From Fulverythrobacter ferritrahens (GTDB lineage Bacteria; Pseudomonadota; Alphaproteobacteria; Sphingomonadales; Sphingomonadaceae), in contig NZ_JACDXU010000001.1 of NCBI RefSeq assembly GCF_020539485.1, positions 248,001 to 312,000 on the forward strand: DNA of 64,000 bases, given 5' to 3'. The notes beneath the pieces are model-generated. The model saw only the letters and a program-made list of their open reading frames with translations. It had not been told where the DNA came from and ran no database searches. Shown here piece after piece: positions 45,423 to 55,164 of this stretch. Every line of letters starts with the position of its first letter. Position 1 is the stretch's first letter. Made by a program: the position numbers and the translations under genes.

Positions 45423-45936
45423 ACGCGTGGCGAAGAAACTGGGTTCAGGTGGCATCGCCATGGTCATGCTGCTGCTGGCCGCCTGCCAGACCGTGCCCGA
45501 TAACAGCTCCCCCTATTCCCCTGCGCAGATCGCGGCCTTGCGCCAATATCAGTTTGAACAGGAGGGTGATCGCTGGTTGCTGGATCTGGACAGCAAGCTG
45601 CTGTTCCCCACCGACAGCGCCGCTCTGGTGGATGGGCAGGTCGTGACTATCGGCACCATGGCGCGCGAACTGGCGAAGGTCGGCATTGGCGGTGCGGATG
45701 TGGAAGGCCATGCGGATTCGGTGGGCGATGCCGAATATAATCGCGATCTCTCGCTGCGCCGCGCGCAGTCGGTCAAGGATGTGTTGACTGGCGGCGGCAT
45801 GGCTGCTGACCGGGTGGCTGCTGCGGGCCTTGGCGAAAGCCAGCCGATCGCCAGCAATGACACTGAAGAAGGCCGGGCGCAGAACCGCCGGGTGGTGATC
45901 ATCGTCTCGCCGGACGATGTCATTCCGGCCGAATAA
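45409..45936 (+). CDS. yfiB: YfiB-like OmpA-family lipoprotein
   Basis: A 175-residue lipoprotein: MVMLLLAACQT gives a lipobox with the acylated Cys near residue 26. The rest is an OmpA/Pal peptidoglycan-binding domain (LDSKLLFPTDSAAL, about 60-73; VEGHADSVGDAEYNRDLSLRRA, split, about 98-118; NRRVVI at the C-terminus). Start 45409 overlaps the end of yfiN by 14 bases and has AGGAG 8 bases upstream. In the YfiBNR model it titrates YfiR at the outer membrane under cell-wall stress and frees YfiN. Confidence 0.87.
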   Translation: MALSERVAKKLGSGGIAMVMLLLAACQTVPDNSSPYSPAQIAALRQYQFEQEGDRWLLDLDSKLLFPTDSAALVDGQVVTIGTMARELAKVGIGGADVEGHADSVGDAEYNRDLSLRRAQSVKDVLTGGGMAADRVAAAGLGESQPIASNDTEEGRAQNRRVVIIVSPDDVIPAE

Positions 45937-45951
45937 GCCTTCCGCCTGATT

Positions 45952-47721
45952 CTAGGCGAAATTCTCGATCAGCTTTAGGAAGACGTTGCCATAGGCTTCA
46001 CGCTTGCGGCTGCCGATGCCGGGGATCTCGGCCAGTTCGGCATGGCTGCGCGGCCGGCGGGCGGCCAGTTCGCGCAAGGTGCTGTCATGGAAGATGACAT
46101 AGGGTGGCACATCGGCATCACGGGCCAGATCGCGGCGCAGCTCTCGCAAGGCATCGAACAGCGGATCGCCCACCGGGTTCGCGGTGCCGTCTCCCCGCTT
46201 GCCGCGCTTGGCCCGCGCCGGTGGCAGGACGAACTGGACCCGTTCCTCCCCGCGCAGGATCGGGCGAGCGGCCGGGCCCAGCATCAGCCCGCCATGTTCG
46301 GTCGTCTCCAGTGCGCCGCGCACCAGCAGCGCTCGCGCGACCGGTTTGATCAGGGCCGCTTCATCCCCCTCGACGATGCCGAACACCGTCAGGGCGTGAT
46401 GGCCGCGCTGGATCACCTTTTCGTTCTGCTGCCCCAGCAAGACCGCTTCCAGATGGCCGAGGCCGAAGCTCTGGCCGGTGCGATAGGCGGCTGAGAGCAG
46501 CTTGCGCGCCACTTCCGTGCCGTCCACCCCCTTGGGCGGGCTGAGGCAATTGTCGCAATTTCCGCATGTCGGTGGCGGGTTTTCCCCGAAATGGCGCAGC
46601 AGCACGGCGCGGCGGCAGGTGGCGGTTTCCACCAGCGCGCCCAATGCGCCGATCCGCGCCCGCTCGCCCGGCTGGCGGGCTTCCTCTGCCTCGGCAACGC
46701 GCTGGCGGGCGCGGACGAAATCCTCCGGCCCCCACAGCAGAGTGGCCTGCGCCGGATCGCCATCGCGCCCGGCGCGGCCGCTTTCCTGATAATAGCTCTC
46801 GATGCTCTTGGGCAGGCCGGCATGGACCACGAAGCGTACGTCCGGCTTGTCGATCCCCATGCCGAAGGCGACGGTTGCCACCATCACCATATCCTCGCTG
46901 GCGATGAAGGCGGCCTGATTGCGTGCGCGCACTTCCGGGTCGAGCCCGGCGTGATAGGGCAGCACGCGGCGGGCGCCCTTGGCGGCAAGGCTTTCGGCCA
47001 GCCGCTCGGTCTGTGCACGAGTAGGGGCGTAGATGATGCCGGGGCCCGAATTGGCGGCCAGAATATCGGCCAGCTGGCGCGAAAGCCCATCGCGCGGCTG
47101 CACCGCATAGCGGATGTTCGGCCGGTCGAAACCCGAGACGATCAGCCCGTCCTGCGGGATGCCGAGTTGGGCCAGAATGTCTGTGCGGGTGTGATGGTCC
47201 GCCGTGGCGGTCAGCGCCAGACGGGGCACTTGCGGGAAGGCGTCCAGCAAGGGGCGCAGCAGGCGGTAATCGGGGCGGAAATCATGCCCCCATTCGGAAA
47301 CGCAATGCGCCTCGTCTATGGCGAAGAGGCAGATTCTGGAGCGTTCGAGCAGATTGCGGAAAGCTTCGCCGCTCGCCCGTTCAGGCGCGACGTAAAGCAG
47401 GTCCAGATCGCCTGCCAGCAGCCGGTCCTGCGTCTCGCGCCAGTCGGCATCGGCGGAAGTGAGGCTGGCAGCGCGAATGCCCAAGGCCCGGGCGCTGCGC
47501 AGCTGGTCGTGCATCAGTGCAATCAGCGGGGAAATGACCACGCAGCAGCCGGGCAGGGCGACGGCGGGCAATTGGTAGCAGAGCGATTTGCCGGCGCCGG
47601 TGGGCATGATCGCCAGCGTGCCCTGGCCTTCCAGCACCCGCTCCACCACCTGTTCCTGCACGCCCCGGAAATGCTCGAAGCCGAATACATCGTGAAGCAG
47701 AGTGGCGGGGGAGGGGCGCAT
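45952..47721 (-). CDS. recQ: ATP-dependent DNA helicase RecQ
   Basis: A 589-residue helicase of normal RecQ length. Walker A is MPTGAGKSLCYQLPA (about residues 39-53), Walker B DEAHCVSEWGHDFRPDY (about 140-156) and motif VI QESGRAGRDG (about 313-322). The RecQ-Ct zinc site shows C-x-x-C-x-x-C in TCGNCDNCLSP, then a winged helix and a C-terminal HRDC domain (LRELRRDLARDADVPPYVIF, split). It unwinds DNA with 3'-5' polarity in recombination and fork repair. It converges on yfiB with 15 bases between. Confidence 0.96.
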   Translation of the reverse strand: MRPSPATLLHDVFGFEHFRGVQEQVVERVLEGQGTLAIMPTGAGKSLCYQLPAVALPGCCVVISPLIALMHDQLRSARALGIRAASLTSADADWRETQDRLLAGDLDLLYVAPERASGEAFRNLLERSRICLFAIDEAHCVSEWGHDFRPDYRLLRPLLDAFPQVPRLALTATADHHTRTDILAQLGIPQDGLIVSGFDRPNIRYAVQPRDGLSRQLADILAANSGPGIIYAPTRAQTERLAESLAAKGARRVLPYHAGLDPEVRARNQAAFIASEDMVMVATVAFGMGIDKPDVRFVVHAGLPKSIESYYQESGRAGRDGDPAQATLLWGPEDFVRARQRVAEAEEARQPGERARIGALGALVETATCRRAVLLRHFGENPPPTCGNCDNCLSPPKGVDGTEVARKLLSAAYRTGQSFGLGHLEAVLLGQQNEKVIQRGHHALTVFGIVEGDEAALIKPVARALLVRGALETTEHGGLMLGPAARPILRGEERVQFVLPPARAKRGKRGDGTANPVGDPLFDALRELRRDLARDADVPPYVIFHDSTLRELAARRPRSHAELAEIPGIGSRKREAYGNVFLKLIENFA

Positions 47722-47791
47722 GGCCAGAGCCTATAGGTGGCCGGGCGGGGCGTGCCTATGGGTAGAGGGAGGCTTTCCGCAGATTTGCGGC

Positions 47792-47867
47792 CTTCGTCAT
47801 TCCCGCGAAGGCGGGAATCCAGTTCAAACCTCGCAGCTGGATTCCCGCCTTCGCGGGAATGACGAAG
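47792..47867. repeat. Palindromic repeat, family A copy 4
   Basis: Perfect 31-base inverted arms at 47792-47822 and 47837-47867 with the core ATTCCCGCGAAGGCGGGAA; the loop is 14 bases. It lies between the recQ start and the glutaryl-CoA dehydrogenase stop, unlike most copies not between two gene ends. Confidence 0.9.
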
Positions 47868-47904
47868 ATAAAAGTCGCGCTTCTGCTTCTTCAGTGAGGA
47901 GGAC

Positions 47905-49080
47905 TTAAAACGCCGCTAGCCCTGTAATCGCCCGGCCCAGGATCAGCGCATGCACGTCATGCGTGCCTTCATAGGTGTTCACCGTTTCCAGGTTCACCAT
48001 ATGGCGGATCACCTGATATTCCTCGGAAATGCCGTTGCCACCATGCATGTCGCGGGCGAGGCGGGCGATGTCGAGCGCCTTGCCGACATTGTTGCGCTTC
48101 ACCATGCTGATCATGTCCGGCGCGAAACGGTCTTCTTCCATCAGGCGGCCAACGCGCAGCGAGCCTTGCAGGCCTAGCGTGATTTCCGTCGCCATGTCGG
48201 CCAGCTTCTTCTGGAACAGCTGCGTGCCAGCCAACGGGCGGCCGAACTGTTTGCGATCGAGGCCATATTGGCGCGCTGCGGCATAGCAGAACTCGGCTGC
48301 GCCCATCGCACCCCAGGAAATGCCATAGCGTGCGCGGTTGAGGCAGCCGAAGGGGCCCTTCAGCCCTTCGACATTGGGCAGCAGGGCATCGCCCGGCACC
48401 TTCACCTCATCCATCATGATCATGCCGGTGGTGCTGGCGCGCAGGCTGATCTTGCCCTCGATCTTGGGCGCGGAAAGGCCCGCCATACCCTTTTCCAGAA
48501 CGAAGCCGCGGATATTGCCGCCATGCGCCTCGCTCTTTGCCCAGACGACGAAGACGTCCGCGAAGGGCGAATTGCTGATCCAGGTCTTGCTGCCGGAGAT
48601 CACGTAACCATCGCCATCAGCCTTGGCCACGGTGCGCATTCCGCCCGGATCGCTGCCCGCATCGGGCTCGGTCAGGCCGAAGCAGCCGATCAGTTCGCCG
48701 CTTGCAAGGCCCGGCAGATATTTGCGGCGCTGCTCGTCAGAGCCATAGGCATGGATCGGATACATCACGAGGCTGGACTGGACGCTGGCCATCGAACGAT
48801 AGCCCGAATCCACCCGCTCGATTTCCCGCGCGATCAGCCCATAGGCGACATAGCCAGCACCCGCGCCGCCGAATTCCTCGGGGATGGTGACGCCCAGCAG
48901 GCCCGACTGGCCGAACAGGCGGAACAGTTCCGGCGCGTCCACTTCGTCCCGGAAGGCATCGATCACGCGGGGCTGCAGCTCGGACTGGGCGAAGCCGTGC
49001 GCGGCATCGCGGATCATCCGTTCTTCTTCGGTAAGCTGGCTGTCGAGATCGAAGGGATCGGCCCAGTCGAAGGGAACCAT
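47905..49080 (-). CDS. gcdH: Glutaryl-CoA dehydrogenase
   Basis: A 391-residue acyl-CoA dehydrogenase. [18 protein letters not shown] (about residues 134-151) and the flavin-binding [18 protein letters not shown] are GCDH-like; the C-terminal [18 protein letters not shown] holds the catalytic Glu. [17 protein letters not shown] is also characteristic of this branch. It oxidises and decarboxylates glutaryl-CoA to crotonyl-CoA in lysine, tryptophan and aromatic-compound catabolism. The CaiB-type transferase at 28340 could supply glutaryl-CoA. It is a single gene with no clear operon partner. Confidence 0.9.
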   Translation of the reverse strand: MVPFDWADPFDLDSQLTEEERMIRDAAHGFAQSELQPRVIDAFRDEVDAPELFRLFGQSGLLGVTIPEEFGGAGAGYVAYGLIAREIERVDSGYRSMASVQSSLVMYPIHAYGSDEQRRKYLPGLASGELIGCFGLTEPDAGSDPGGMRTVAKADGDGYVISGSKTWISNSPFADVFVVWAKSEAHGGNIRGFVLEKGMAGLSAPKIEGKISLRASTTGMIMMDEVKVPGDALLPNVEGLKGPFGCLNRARYGISWGAMGAAEFCYAAARQYGLDRKQFGRPLAGTQLFQKKLADMATEITLGLQGSLRVGRLMEEDRFAPDMISMVKRNNVGKALDIARLARDMHGGNGISEEYQVIRHMVNLETVNTYEGTHDVHALILGRAITGLAAF

Positions 49081-49154
49081 AAGGGATAGTCTCCTCTGAA
49101 ACCGGTCACCTAGCGGGCCGCGGAAAGCCTAGCAAGAGGGATCGGCGAGGGAGG

Positions 49155-49631
49155 TCAGACCGCTCCGAATTTGGCCTTGAATCCCGCCTCGTCCCCGGCG
49201 GCGAGGAAACGGGCCTGTTCGGGCCAGTTATCGCGCCGAATACGGCCTGCGAAATTGCCCAGCTGGGCGTCGATCCGGTCAATATCCGCCTCGCTCCAGC
49301 CCGCGATCTCGGCATAGGTGGTGACACCGAGCGACTGAAGCAGCTTCTCAAGCTTGGGCCCTACGCCCTTGATCCGCTTGAGATCGTCGCCCGCTGCTAC
49401 CGGTGCGGGTGCGGGAGTCGGCGCGGCTGCCGTGGCTGCCGCCGTTGCCGTGGGCGCGTCAATCAGGGCCTGATTGCGCTGGGCGGGGGCGGAGCCCTCT
49501 TCCAGCACATCCGGCCGGGACGTGACCACCCGGGTCGTGCGATTGGCGACGAAGATCCACCAGGCAATTGCAATGCCGATGACAAGCGCAATCACGAACA
49601 GCCACCAATTGGCGGCGACCAGTTCCATCAT
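49155..49631 (-). CDS. Membrane-anchored helix-hairpin-helix protein
   Basis: A 158-residue protein: an N-terminal transmembrane helix (WWLFVIALVIGIAIAWWIF, about residues 9-27), an Ala/Pro/Thr-rich linker (about 60-85) and a C-terminal helix-hairpin-helix domain DDLKRIKGVGPKLEKLLQ followed by SLGVTTYAEIAGWSEADI (about 88-125). Similar HhH modules occur as tails on complex I or ribosomal protein L21 relatives. It is 3 bases downstream of the tiny membrane-protein gene and its ribosome-binding site (GAGGAG) lies within that gene, so they are translationally coupled. The function is unknown. Confidence 0.75.
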   Translation of the reverse strand: MMELVAANWWLFVIALVIGIAIAWWIFVANRTTRVVTSRPDVLEEGSAPAQRNQALIDAPTATAAATAAAPTPAPAPVAAGDDLKRIKGVGPKLEKLLQSLGVTTYAEIAGWSEADIDRIDAQLGNFAGRIRRDNWPEQARFLAAGDEAGFKAKFGAV

Positions 49632-49634
49632 TTT

Positions 49635-49745
49635 CTACTCCTCGCTTCCACGGGCTGGCGCTCGGCCCCACAGCGCCCAGCCCAGCGCCAGCCCGCCGGC
49701 GAAGGTGAGCAGCAGCAAGACCAGTAATTCAAGCCAGATCGGCAT
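49635..49745 (-). CDS. Tiny membrane protein, 36 aa
   Basis: From the ATG at 49745 to the TAG at 49635: MPIWLELLVLLLLTFAGG leads into a single transmembrane helix ending ALGWALWGR and a short polar tail. GGAAAGGA lies about 11 bases upstream. Its end abuts the next gene (3-base gap) and supplies that gene's Shine-Dalgarno sequence, which supports it being real. No family was recognised. Confidence 0.55.
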   Translation of the reverse strand: MPIWLELLVLLLLTFAGGLALGWALWGRAPARGSEE

Positions 49746-49817
49746 GGGCGCATAGTTCCTTTCCGGGGTTCCTAAGCGGTGCGAAGGCCGGAGCCAAGGG
49801 GCCTGTCATGCCCGACG

Positions 49818-50555
49818 TCAGGGGCCGGGCGTATCGACCGGAGTGGGCTTGACCGGCTGGCTTTCCACCACAGAAAATTCGATGCGGCGATTGGCGGGAT
49901 CACGCGGGTCCAGCCCTTCCACCGGGCGGGCAGAACCGACGCCCGTGGCCCTCAGGCCATCTGCCGGAATGCCGCGCGCGACCAAGGCGGTAAGCACGGC
50001 ATTGGCGCGATCCCGCGAAAGCTGGAGATTGCCTGCTTCCGCGCCGGAGGAATCGGTATGGCCGGTGATTGCGATGATGGCCCCAAGGCAAGGGCGCAAG
50101 GCAGCGGAAACCTGGTCCAGCAGGCCCTGGCTGCTCGCATCGATCCTGCTGGATCCTTCCTCGAAGAGGATTGTGCGGGAACGCAATAAAGTGGCAACAT
50201 CATCTTCGCAGTGAAGCGGCCGTTCCGCCGGGGCGGCACGGGAGGCCAGCGCCGAACTGTTGTCCCAGCGCACGCCGCCCACGCCCGGGATCGCGGCCAC
50301 GGCACGCGCCACCCTGGCGCGGGTAGCGGCGCCCAGCCTGTTACCGCCGATCAGCACCGGATGGCGGCTGGGCATCCCGCTGGCGGTGGTAAAGCGCGCA
50401 GTCACGCCCGTGCCCCCGGCCTGTGCGATGGCGGCTTGCGCCTCACGCGCAAGGCCTGCCGTCAGCCCGGGAGCGGTCGCGCGCGCGCCGAAGATCGCCA
50501 GCAGCACGATAGCCAGGACGCCAAGGGCAAGCGGGATCAGCGGTGTGCGGTGCAT
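49818..50555 (-). CDS. OmpA-domain envelope protein
   Basis: About 245 residues from the ATG at 50555 (MHRTPLIPLALGVLAIVLLAI); an in-frame start at 50594 would add 13 residues before the same helix. One N-terminal transmembrane helix is followed by a BON-like or unknown middle region and a C-terminal OmpA domain with TILFEEGSSRIDASSQ, ITGHTDSSGAEAGNLQLSRDRA (split, about 150-172) and NRRIEFSV. It probably anchors the inner membrane to peptidoglycan. It lies downstream of the flippase gene by 56 bases and may end that operon. Confidence 0.75.
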   Translation of the reverse strand: MHRTPLIPLALGVLAIVLLAIFGARATAPGLTAGLAREAQAAIAQAGGTGVTARFTTASGMPSRHPVLIGGNRLGAATRARVARAVAAIPGVGGVRWDNSSALASRAAPAERPLHCEDDVATLLRSRTILFEEGSSRIDASSQGLLDQVSAALRPCLGAIIAITGHTDSSGAEAGNLQLSRDRANAVLTALVARGIPADGLRATGVGSARPVEGLDPRDPANRRIEFSVVESQPVKPTPVDTPGP

Positions 50556-50611
50556 GGGGCCGCACTTATTCACGGCAGGCAGGGTAAGGTCCATCCCCGA
50601 GCGGGAAAAAT

Positions 50612-52126
50612 TCAGTCCACGCTTTCTTCAGCCTGCTTCTTGGTCACGTTGCGGCGGAACAGCAGGCGATCTTCGGGGCCGAAGCCCTTGTTCCAGATCA
50701 TCCAACCATAGACGCCGAGGATCAGCGGAACGCCAAGGCTCAGTTCCAGCCATTCGGGAAGCTGGATGGCGACCCAGCCGACGAAGATCGCGGGGGCGGC
50801 GGCCCAGACCAGCGCCCAGCGCCAGTTGTTCACCGGTTCTCCCAGCAGGCGCGAGAGCAGGACACCCTTGATGATCGAAGCGAAGCCCAGCGCCAGCGCC
50901 AGCGCCAATGCGGCGCCTCCGGCATAATAGAGTTCCGACAGGTGATAATGATCCACCGCCATCATGAAGATCACGGTTAGGGCTGCCTGCAGCGAAATGG
51001 TGGAAAGCGAGATCCACAAATTCTTCATCCGCGCCACATAGATCAGCGCCGCTTCGGAAACGACCGCAGTGGCGGCCACCACTTCCGCGATCAGCAGGAA
51101 GGCCAGCGCGCCCGTGCCGCCTACGAATTCCGGCCCGACGAGGCCCATCACCGCCTCGCCCGGAATGCCCAGCGCCAGCGCCACGCCGGCCTGCATGGCG
51201 GTGATCCAGAAGCCCACCTGGCAGACCTGCTTTGCGATGGCGCGATAGTTCTTTTCCATCAGGTTGCGTGTGATGACAGGGCCGAGGATCGGCTCGAAAC
51301 TGCTCTTCAGCTTGGAGGGCAGGCTGGCGACCTGCTGGGCCGCCCAATAGACGCCCACCGCCGTTGGCGTGGCGAACTGGCCCATGATCACCACGTCGAT
51401 CCGCCGCGTTCCCCATTCCACCGCATCGGCGGCGGCAAGGGGCATGTTGGTGAGCGCCAGCCTGCCGATCCGGAACGGATGCGGCACCCAGCCATGCGGC
51501 AGGCCATAGGCACGGAACAGCGGCACCAGCGCGGCCATGGCGGCAGCGAAGATGGAGATGATATAGGCCAGCGCCAGCCCGCTGTGCGGCAACAGGAAGA
51601 AGGCCCCGGCCGCCGCGATGGACAGTGCCCATGGTTCCACCACAGAGCGGGCCTTCACCGTCGTTCCGATGTCGTAGCGATAGGCGAGGGCCGAAAGCGC
51701 GATGTCGGTCAGGGTGAAGGGTATCACCGCCAGTGGCAGCAGCCAGTCGATGTCCGAATATTGCCCTGCGGGAAACATCGCCTGCGGGAACAGCATCAGC
51801 AGCGCCGCCAGGGCGCCGCCGGTAATGATGCTCAACACCATGCCGTCGGCGATGATATGGGAAGCGGGCTGCGCCCCGCGCGAAAGCTGCTGCGCAAGGC
51901 CGCGCTTCTGCCCCAGCGTGGCAAGTTGCGCGGCCAGTTCCACCGCCACCAGCGCATAAGCGAAGCGGCCCAGAGCCTCCGCGCCATAGAGACGCCCGGC
52001 GATGAACAGGAACGGGATACGCGCGGCAAGGCGCAGGAGAAAACCAAAGAAATTTGTGCGCCCGCCCTTGGCAAGGGCAGCGATGTCGCCGCCTTCGGGC
52101 GCAGGATTATGCGCGGTATGGCTCAC
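50612..52126 (-). CDS. Polysaccharide/lipid flippase, Wzx-like
   Basis: A 504-residue integral membrane protein with about 12-14 helices and the early GGRTNFFGFLLRLAARIPFLFIAGRLYGAEALGRFAYA (split at each helix break, about residues 21-58) typical of the MOP superfamily polysaccharide exporters. It would flip lipid-linked oligosaccharides or a related lipid across the inner membrane. It overlaps gpsA by 4 bases, the third gene of the tsaD-gpsA run. No glycosyltransferase genes are nearby, so the substrate is unknown. Confidence 0.8.
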   Translation of the reverse strand: MSHTAHNPAPEGGDIAALAKGGRTNFFGFLLRLAARIPFLFIAGRLYGAEALGRFAYALVAVELAAQLATLGQKRGLAQQLSRGAQPASHIIADGMVLSIITGGALAALLMLFPQAMFPAGQYSDIDWLLPLAVIPFTLTDIALSALAYRYDIGTTVKARSVVEPWALSIAAAGAFFLLPHSGLALAYIISIFAAAMAALVPLFRAYGLPHGWVPHPFRIGRLALTNMPLAAADAVEWGTRRIDVVIMGQFATPTAVGVYWAAQQVASLPSKLKSSFEPILGPVITRNLMEKNYRAIAKQVCQVGFWITAMQAGVALALGIPGEAVMGLVGPEFVGGTGALAFLLIAEVVAATAVVSEAALIYVARMKNLWISLSTISLQAALTVIFMMAVDHYHLSELYYAGGAALALALALGFASIIKGVLLSRLLGEPVNNWRWALVWAAAPAIFVGWVAIQLPEWLELSLGVPLILGVYGWMIWNKGFGPEDRLLFRRNVTKKQAEESVD

Positions 52127-53118
52127 GCGGAAAGACCCTCAGCGCGGAGCGGACGCGCGAGCAGGTCAGAAGCGACTTCTGGGGCGGGGACGCCTGCCAA
52201 GAGGCGCTCGACGGCTTCGGCGATAGGCATGGCGATGCCCAGTTGCGCGGCGCGTTCCACCAGCACGGGCGCGGTGGAGGCCCCTTCCGCCACTGTGCGG
52301 CGATTGGCCAGCAGGGCTGCCGGAAGCTGCCCTTCGCCCAATGCCTTGCCGAGTGAGAAATTGCGGCTGGAGGTGGACGAACAGGTCAGCACCAGATCGC
52401 CCAGCCCGCACAGGCCCGCCAGCGTATGCGGATTGGCGCCCAGCGCCTCCCCGAAGCGGAGCATTTCGGCATAGCCACGGGCGATCAGGGCAGCGCGGGC
52501 GTTCTGGCCAAGGCCCAGCCCCTCTACCACGCCGCAGGCAATGGCGAGGACATTTTTCACCGCGCCGCCAATTTCCGCACCTATGACATCGTCGGTGTAA
52601 TAGGGGCGGAAGCTCGGCCGGGCGATGGCGGGGGCGAGGCGCTGCCACTGCGTTTCCCCGCCGCCGCAGGCCAGCGTGACCGCGGTGGGCAGCCCGGCGG
52701 CGACTTCATGGGCGAATGTAGGGCCGGAAAGCACGGCAATCTCGGCATCGGGCACCGCATCGCGGGCCACATCGGCCATCAGACGCCCGCTTCCTGCCTC
52801 GATCCCCTTGCTGCACAACACCAGATCCCGCGGCGTGCCGGGCAGGCGGCGCAGCACTTCACCCATATGCTGGGCAGGAGTGACCACCAGCAGGATCGCG
52901 CATTCGGCAGTTTCGGCCACTTCACTGGTGGCGTGGATCGAGGGGGCGAGCGCGGCGGAGGGAAGATAGGTGCTGTTCAGCCGGGCTTCGTTGATTTCCT
53001 TGGCCAGCGCGGCTTCCCGCACCCACAGCAGCACCTCGCTGCCATCGCTCGCCAGCATCTGAGCCAGCGCCGTGCCCCAGGCCCCCGCGCCGATCACGCC
53101 GATCGAAGCTGCACTCAC
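52123..53118 (-). CDS. gpsA: Glycerol-3-phosphate dehydrogenase [NAD(P)+]
   Basis: A 331-residue enzyme. The N-terminal [18 protein letters not shown] (about residues 6-23) is the dinucleotide fold, [15 protein letters not shown] and [11 protein letters not shown] follow, and [19 protein letters not shown] with [14 protein letters not shown] (about 210-245) form the catalytic domain, including the conserved Lys in [12 protein letters not shown]. It makes sn-glycerol 3-phosphate from DHAP for phospholipid synthesis. It overlaps both neighbours by 4 bases. Confidence 0.95.
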   Translation of the reverse strand: MSAASIGVIGAGAWGTALAQMLASDGSEVLLWVREAALAKEINEARLNSTYLPSAALAPSIHATSEVAETAECAILLVVTPAQHMGEVLRRLPGTPRDLVLCSKGIEAGSGRLMADVARDAVPDAEIAVLSGPTFAHEVAAGLPTAVTLACGGGETQWQRLAPAIARPSFRPYYTDDVIGAEIGGAVKNVLAIACGVVEGLGLGQNARAALIARGYAEMLRFGEALGANPHTLAGLCGLGDLVLTCSSTSSRNFSLGKALGEGQLPAALLANRRTVAEGASTAPVLVERAAQLGIAMPIAEAVERLLAGVPAPEVASDLLARPLRAEGLSA

Positions 53119-54173
53119 GCCTTAACTCCTGCGCCGCGCACTGTCTCGGCCTCCGGGTCCAGCGGCCAGCGCGGCCGCGCGGAAATATCCAGCGGGTCGG
53201 AATGGCCCGGCTCGAACCGTTCCAGCCCGGCCCATGCGATCATCGCGGCATTATCGGTGCACAGGGCCATGGGCGGGGCAGTGAAGGGCAGGTCGAATTG
53301 CTCCGCCACGCCTTCCAGCGCGGCCCTGATGGCGGAATTGGCGGCGACTCCGCCCGCCACGACCAGCGCGGTCACTCCGTCCTTATCCCCCGCCATGCCT
53401 TCGTCCATTTTCTCCAGGGCGATCCGCAGGCGGTCCACCACGCAATCCACGGCGGCTTGCTGAAAGCTCGCGGCAATATCGGCATCGGCATATTTGCCGC
53501 TTTCCTTGGCGCGCAGAACGGCGCTTTTCAGCCCGGCGAAGGAGAAATGCGGCTCCCCGCTGCCGACCAGCGGGCGGGGCAGGGGCACGGCCTTGGGATC
53601 ACCCTCCCGCGCCAGCCTTTCCACTTGCGGGCCGCCGGGATAGCCGAGGCCGAGAATCTTGGCCGTCTTGTCGAAAGCCTCGCCCAGCGCGTCGTCGATA
53701 GTGGTGGCAAAGCGGCGATAGCGGCCCACGCCGTCCACTCGCAGAATCTGGCAGTGCCCGCCCGAAACGAGCAGCAGCGCATAGGGGAATTCCAGCCCGG
53801 CATCGGCAAGGCGCGGGCTGAGCGCGTGGCCTTCCAGATGGTTGATCGCATAGAGCGGCTTGCCCGTGGCCATGGCCAGCGCCTTGGCGGAAACCAGCCC
53901 CACCATTACGCCGCCGATCAGGCCGGGCCCAGCCGTGGCGGCAATCGCGTCCACATCGTCCAGCGTCATGCCGGCGTCAGCCAGCGTCGCCTCGATCAGC
54001 GGGGCGAGCCGCTCGGCATGGGCGCGCGCGGCAATCTCCGGCACCACCCCGCCATAGGGGCGATGTTCCTCATCCTGGCTGGCGATGCGCTGGGCAAGGA
54101 TGCGCCGGTCGGCGGCGACCAGCGCAGCCGCCGTTTCGTCGCAGCTGGATTCGATGCCAAGGATCCTCCTCAT
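53115..54173 (-). CDS. tsaD: tRNA N6-adenosine threonylcarbamoyltransferase TsaD
   Basis: A 352-residue protein from the ATG at 54173 ([19 protein letters not shown]); a longer in-frame reading upstream is antisense to hemC and is not used. INHLEGHAL (about residues 108-116) holds the metal-binding histidines, and [10 protein letters not shown] with the later [14 protein letters not shown] are the ASKHA-fold ATP-site motifs. It attaches threonylcarbamoyl to A37 of ANN-decoding tRNAs. It heads the tsaD-gpsA-flippase run and is divergent from hemC across 46 bases. Confidence 0.95.
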   Translation of the reverse strand: MRRILGIESSCDETAAALVAADRRILAQRIASQDEEHRPYGGVVPEIAARAHAERLAPLIEATLADAGMTLDDVDAIAATAGPGLIGGVMVGLVSAKALAMATGKPLYAINHLEGHALSPRLADAGLEFPYALLLVSGGHCQILRVDGVGRYRRFATTIDDALGEAFDKTAKILGLGYPGGPQVERLAREGDPKAVPLPRPLVGSGEPHFSFAGLKSAVLRAKESGKYADADIAASFQQAAVDCVVDRLRIALEKMDEGMAGDKDGVTALVVAGGVAANSAIRAALEGVAEQFDLPFTAPPMALCTDNAAMIAWAGLERFEPGHSDPLDISARPRWPLDPEAETVRGAGVKA

Positions 54174-54219
54174 CCGGGGTTTCACTGGACGCAAATGCGC
54201 TTTAGGGCAAGCGGCTGCT

Positions 54220-55164
54220 ATGACTTCTTCAGAACGCCCCTCCGCAAAGCTTCGCCTCGGCACTCGCCGCTCTCCGCTCGCCATGGCCCAGGCGGAGGAA
54301 ACCCGCCGTCGCCTGTGCGAGGCCCATGGCTGGGAGGAGAGCGACGTGGAACTCGTCCCCGTGCTGGCCAGTGGGGACAAGGTGCTGGACCGGCCGCTGG
54401 CGGAAATCGGCGGCAAGGCTCTATGGACCAAGGAACTCGACGCCTGGCTGCATGAAGGGCTGATCGATGCCGCGGTCCATTCGATGAAGGATGTGGAGAC
54501 CTTGCGGCCGGACTGGCTGACCATCGCCGCTATCCTGCCGCGAGAAGATGTGCGCGATGTGTTGGTGGGCGCGGGTTCCATCGCCGACCTTCCGCCGGGA
54601 TCGCGGATCGGCACCAGCGCGCCGCGCCGCGCGGCGCAATTGCTGCATCTGCGGCCCGATTGCAGCGTGGTGAGCTTTCGCGGCAATGTCGCGACGCGGC
54701 TCGGCAGGCTGGAAGCGGGCGAAGCGGATGCAACCCTGCTCGCCGCAGCTGGGCTCAACCGGCTGGGGGAAAGCCATGTTGGCACCCCTCTGGCCCTCGA
54801 TCAATGGCTGCCGGCGCCCGCGCAGGGCGCCATCGGGATCGAATGCAATGCCGATGACGATGCTACCCGCGCGCTGATCGCCGCCATCGACGATGCGCCC
54901 AGCCGGGCGCAGGTAATGGCGGAGCGGGCCCTGCTGGCCGGACTGGGTGGCACCTGCCACAGCCCGATCGCGGTGCTCAGCCGGATGGCGGACGGGCAAC
55001 TCGCCATGCGCGCCGCGATTTTCAGCCCTGACGGGGCAGAGCGTGTGGAGCATGAAGTGCGTTTCGCGCCCGGTGACGATGATGCGCCCCGCGCCCTCGC
55101 CGCCGAACTGCTCGCCCGCGCGGGCCCCGCTATCCGCCAGCATTTCACCGGCTCAGCTGAGTGA
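54220..55164 (+). CDS. hemC: Porphobilinogen deaminase
   Basis: A 314-residue enzyme from the ATG at 54220. [16 protein letters not shown] (about residues 11-26), HSMKDVETL (about 88-96), [13 protein letters not shown] and the [11 protein letters not shown] segment, whose Cys carries the dipyrromethane cofactor, are all present. It links four porphobilinogen units into hydroxymethylbilane for heme and related tetrapyrroles. hemD starts inside its stop codon (GTGA overlap at 55161). Confidence 0.95.
   Translation: MTSSERPSAKLRLGTRRSPLAMAQAEETRRRLCEAHGWEESDVELVPVLASGDKVLDRPLAEIGGKALWTKELDAWLHEGLIDAAVHSMKDVETLRPDWLTIAAILPREDVRDVLVGAGSIADLPPGSRIGTSAPRRAAQLLHLRPDCSVVSFRGNVATRLGRLEAGEADATLLAAAGLNRLGESHVGTPLALDQWLPAPAQGAIGIECNADDDATRALIAAIDDAPSRAQVMAERALLAGLGGTCHSPIAVLSRMADGQLAMRAAIFSPDGAERVEHEVRFAPGDDDAPRALAAELLARAGPAIRQHFTGSAE

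Noticed and set aside
54174-54785. N-terminal extension of tsaD by 204 residues
   Set aside because: The extension is Ser/Arg-rich and antisense to hemC; the ATG at 54173 gives the exact conserved TsaD N-terminus.
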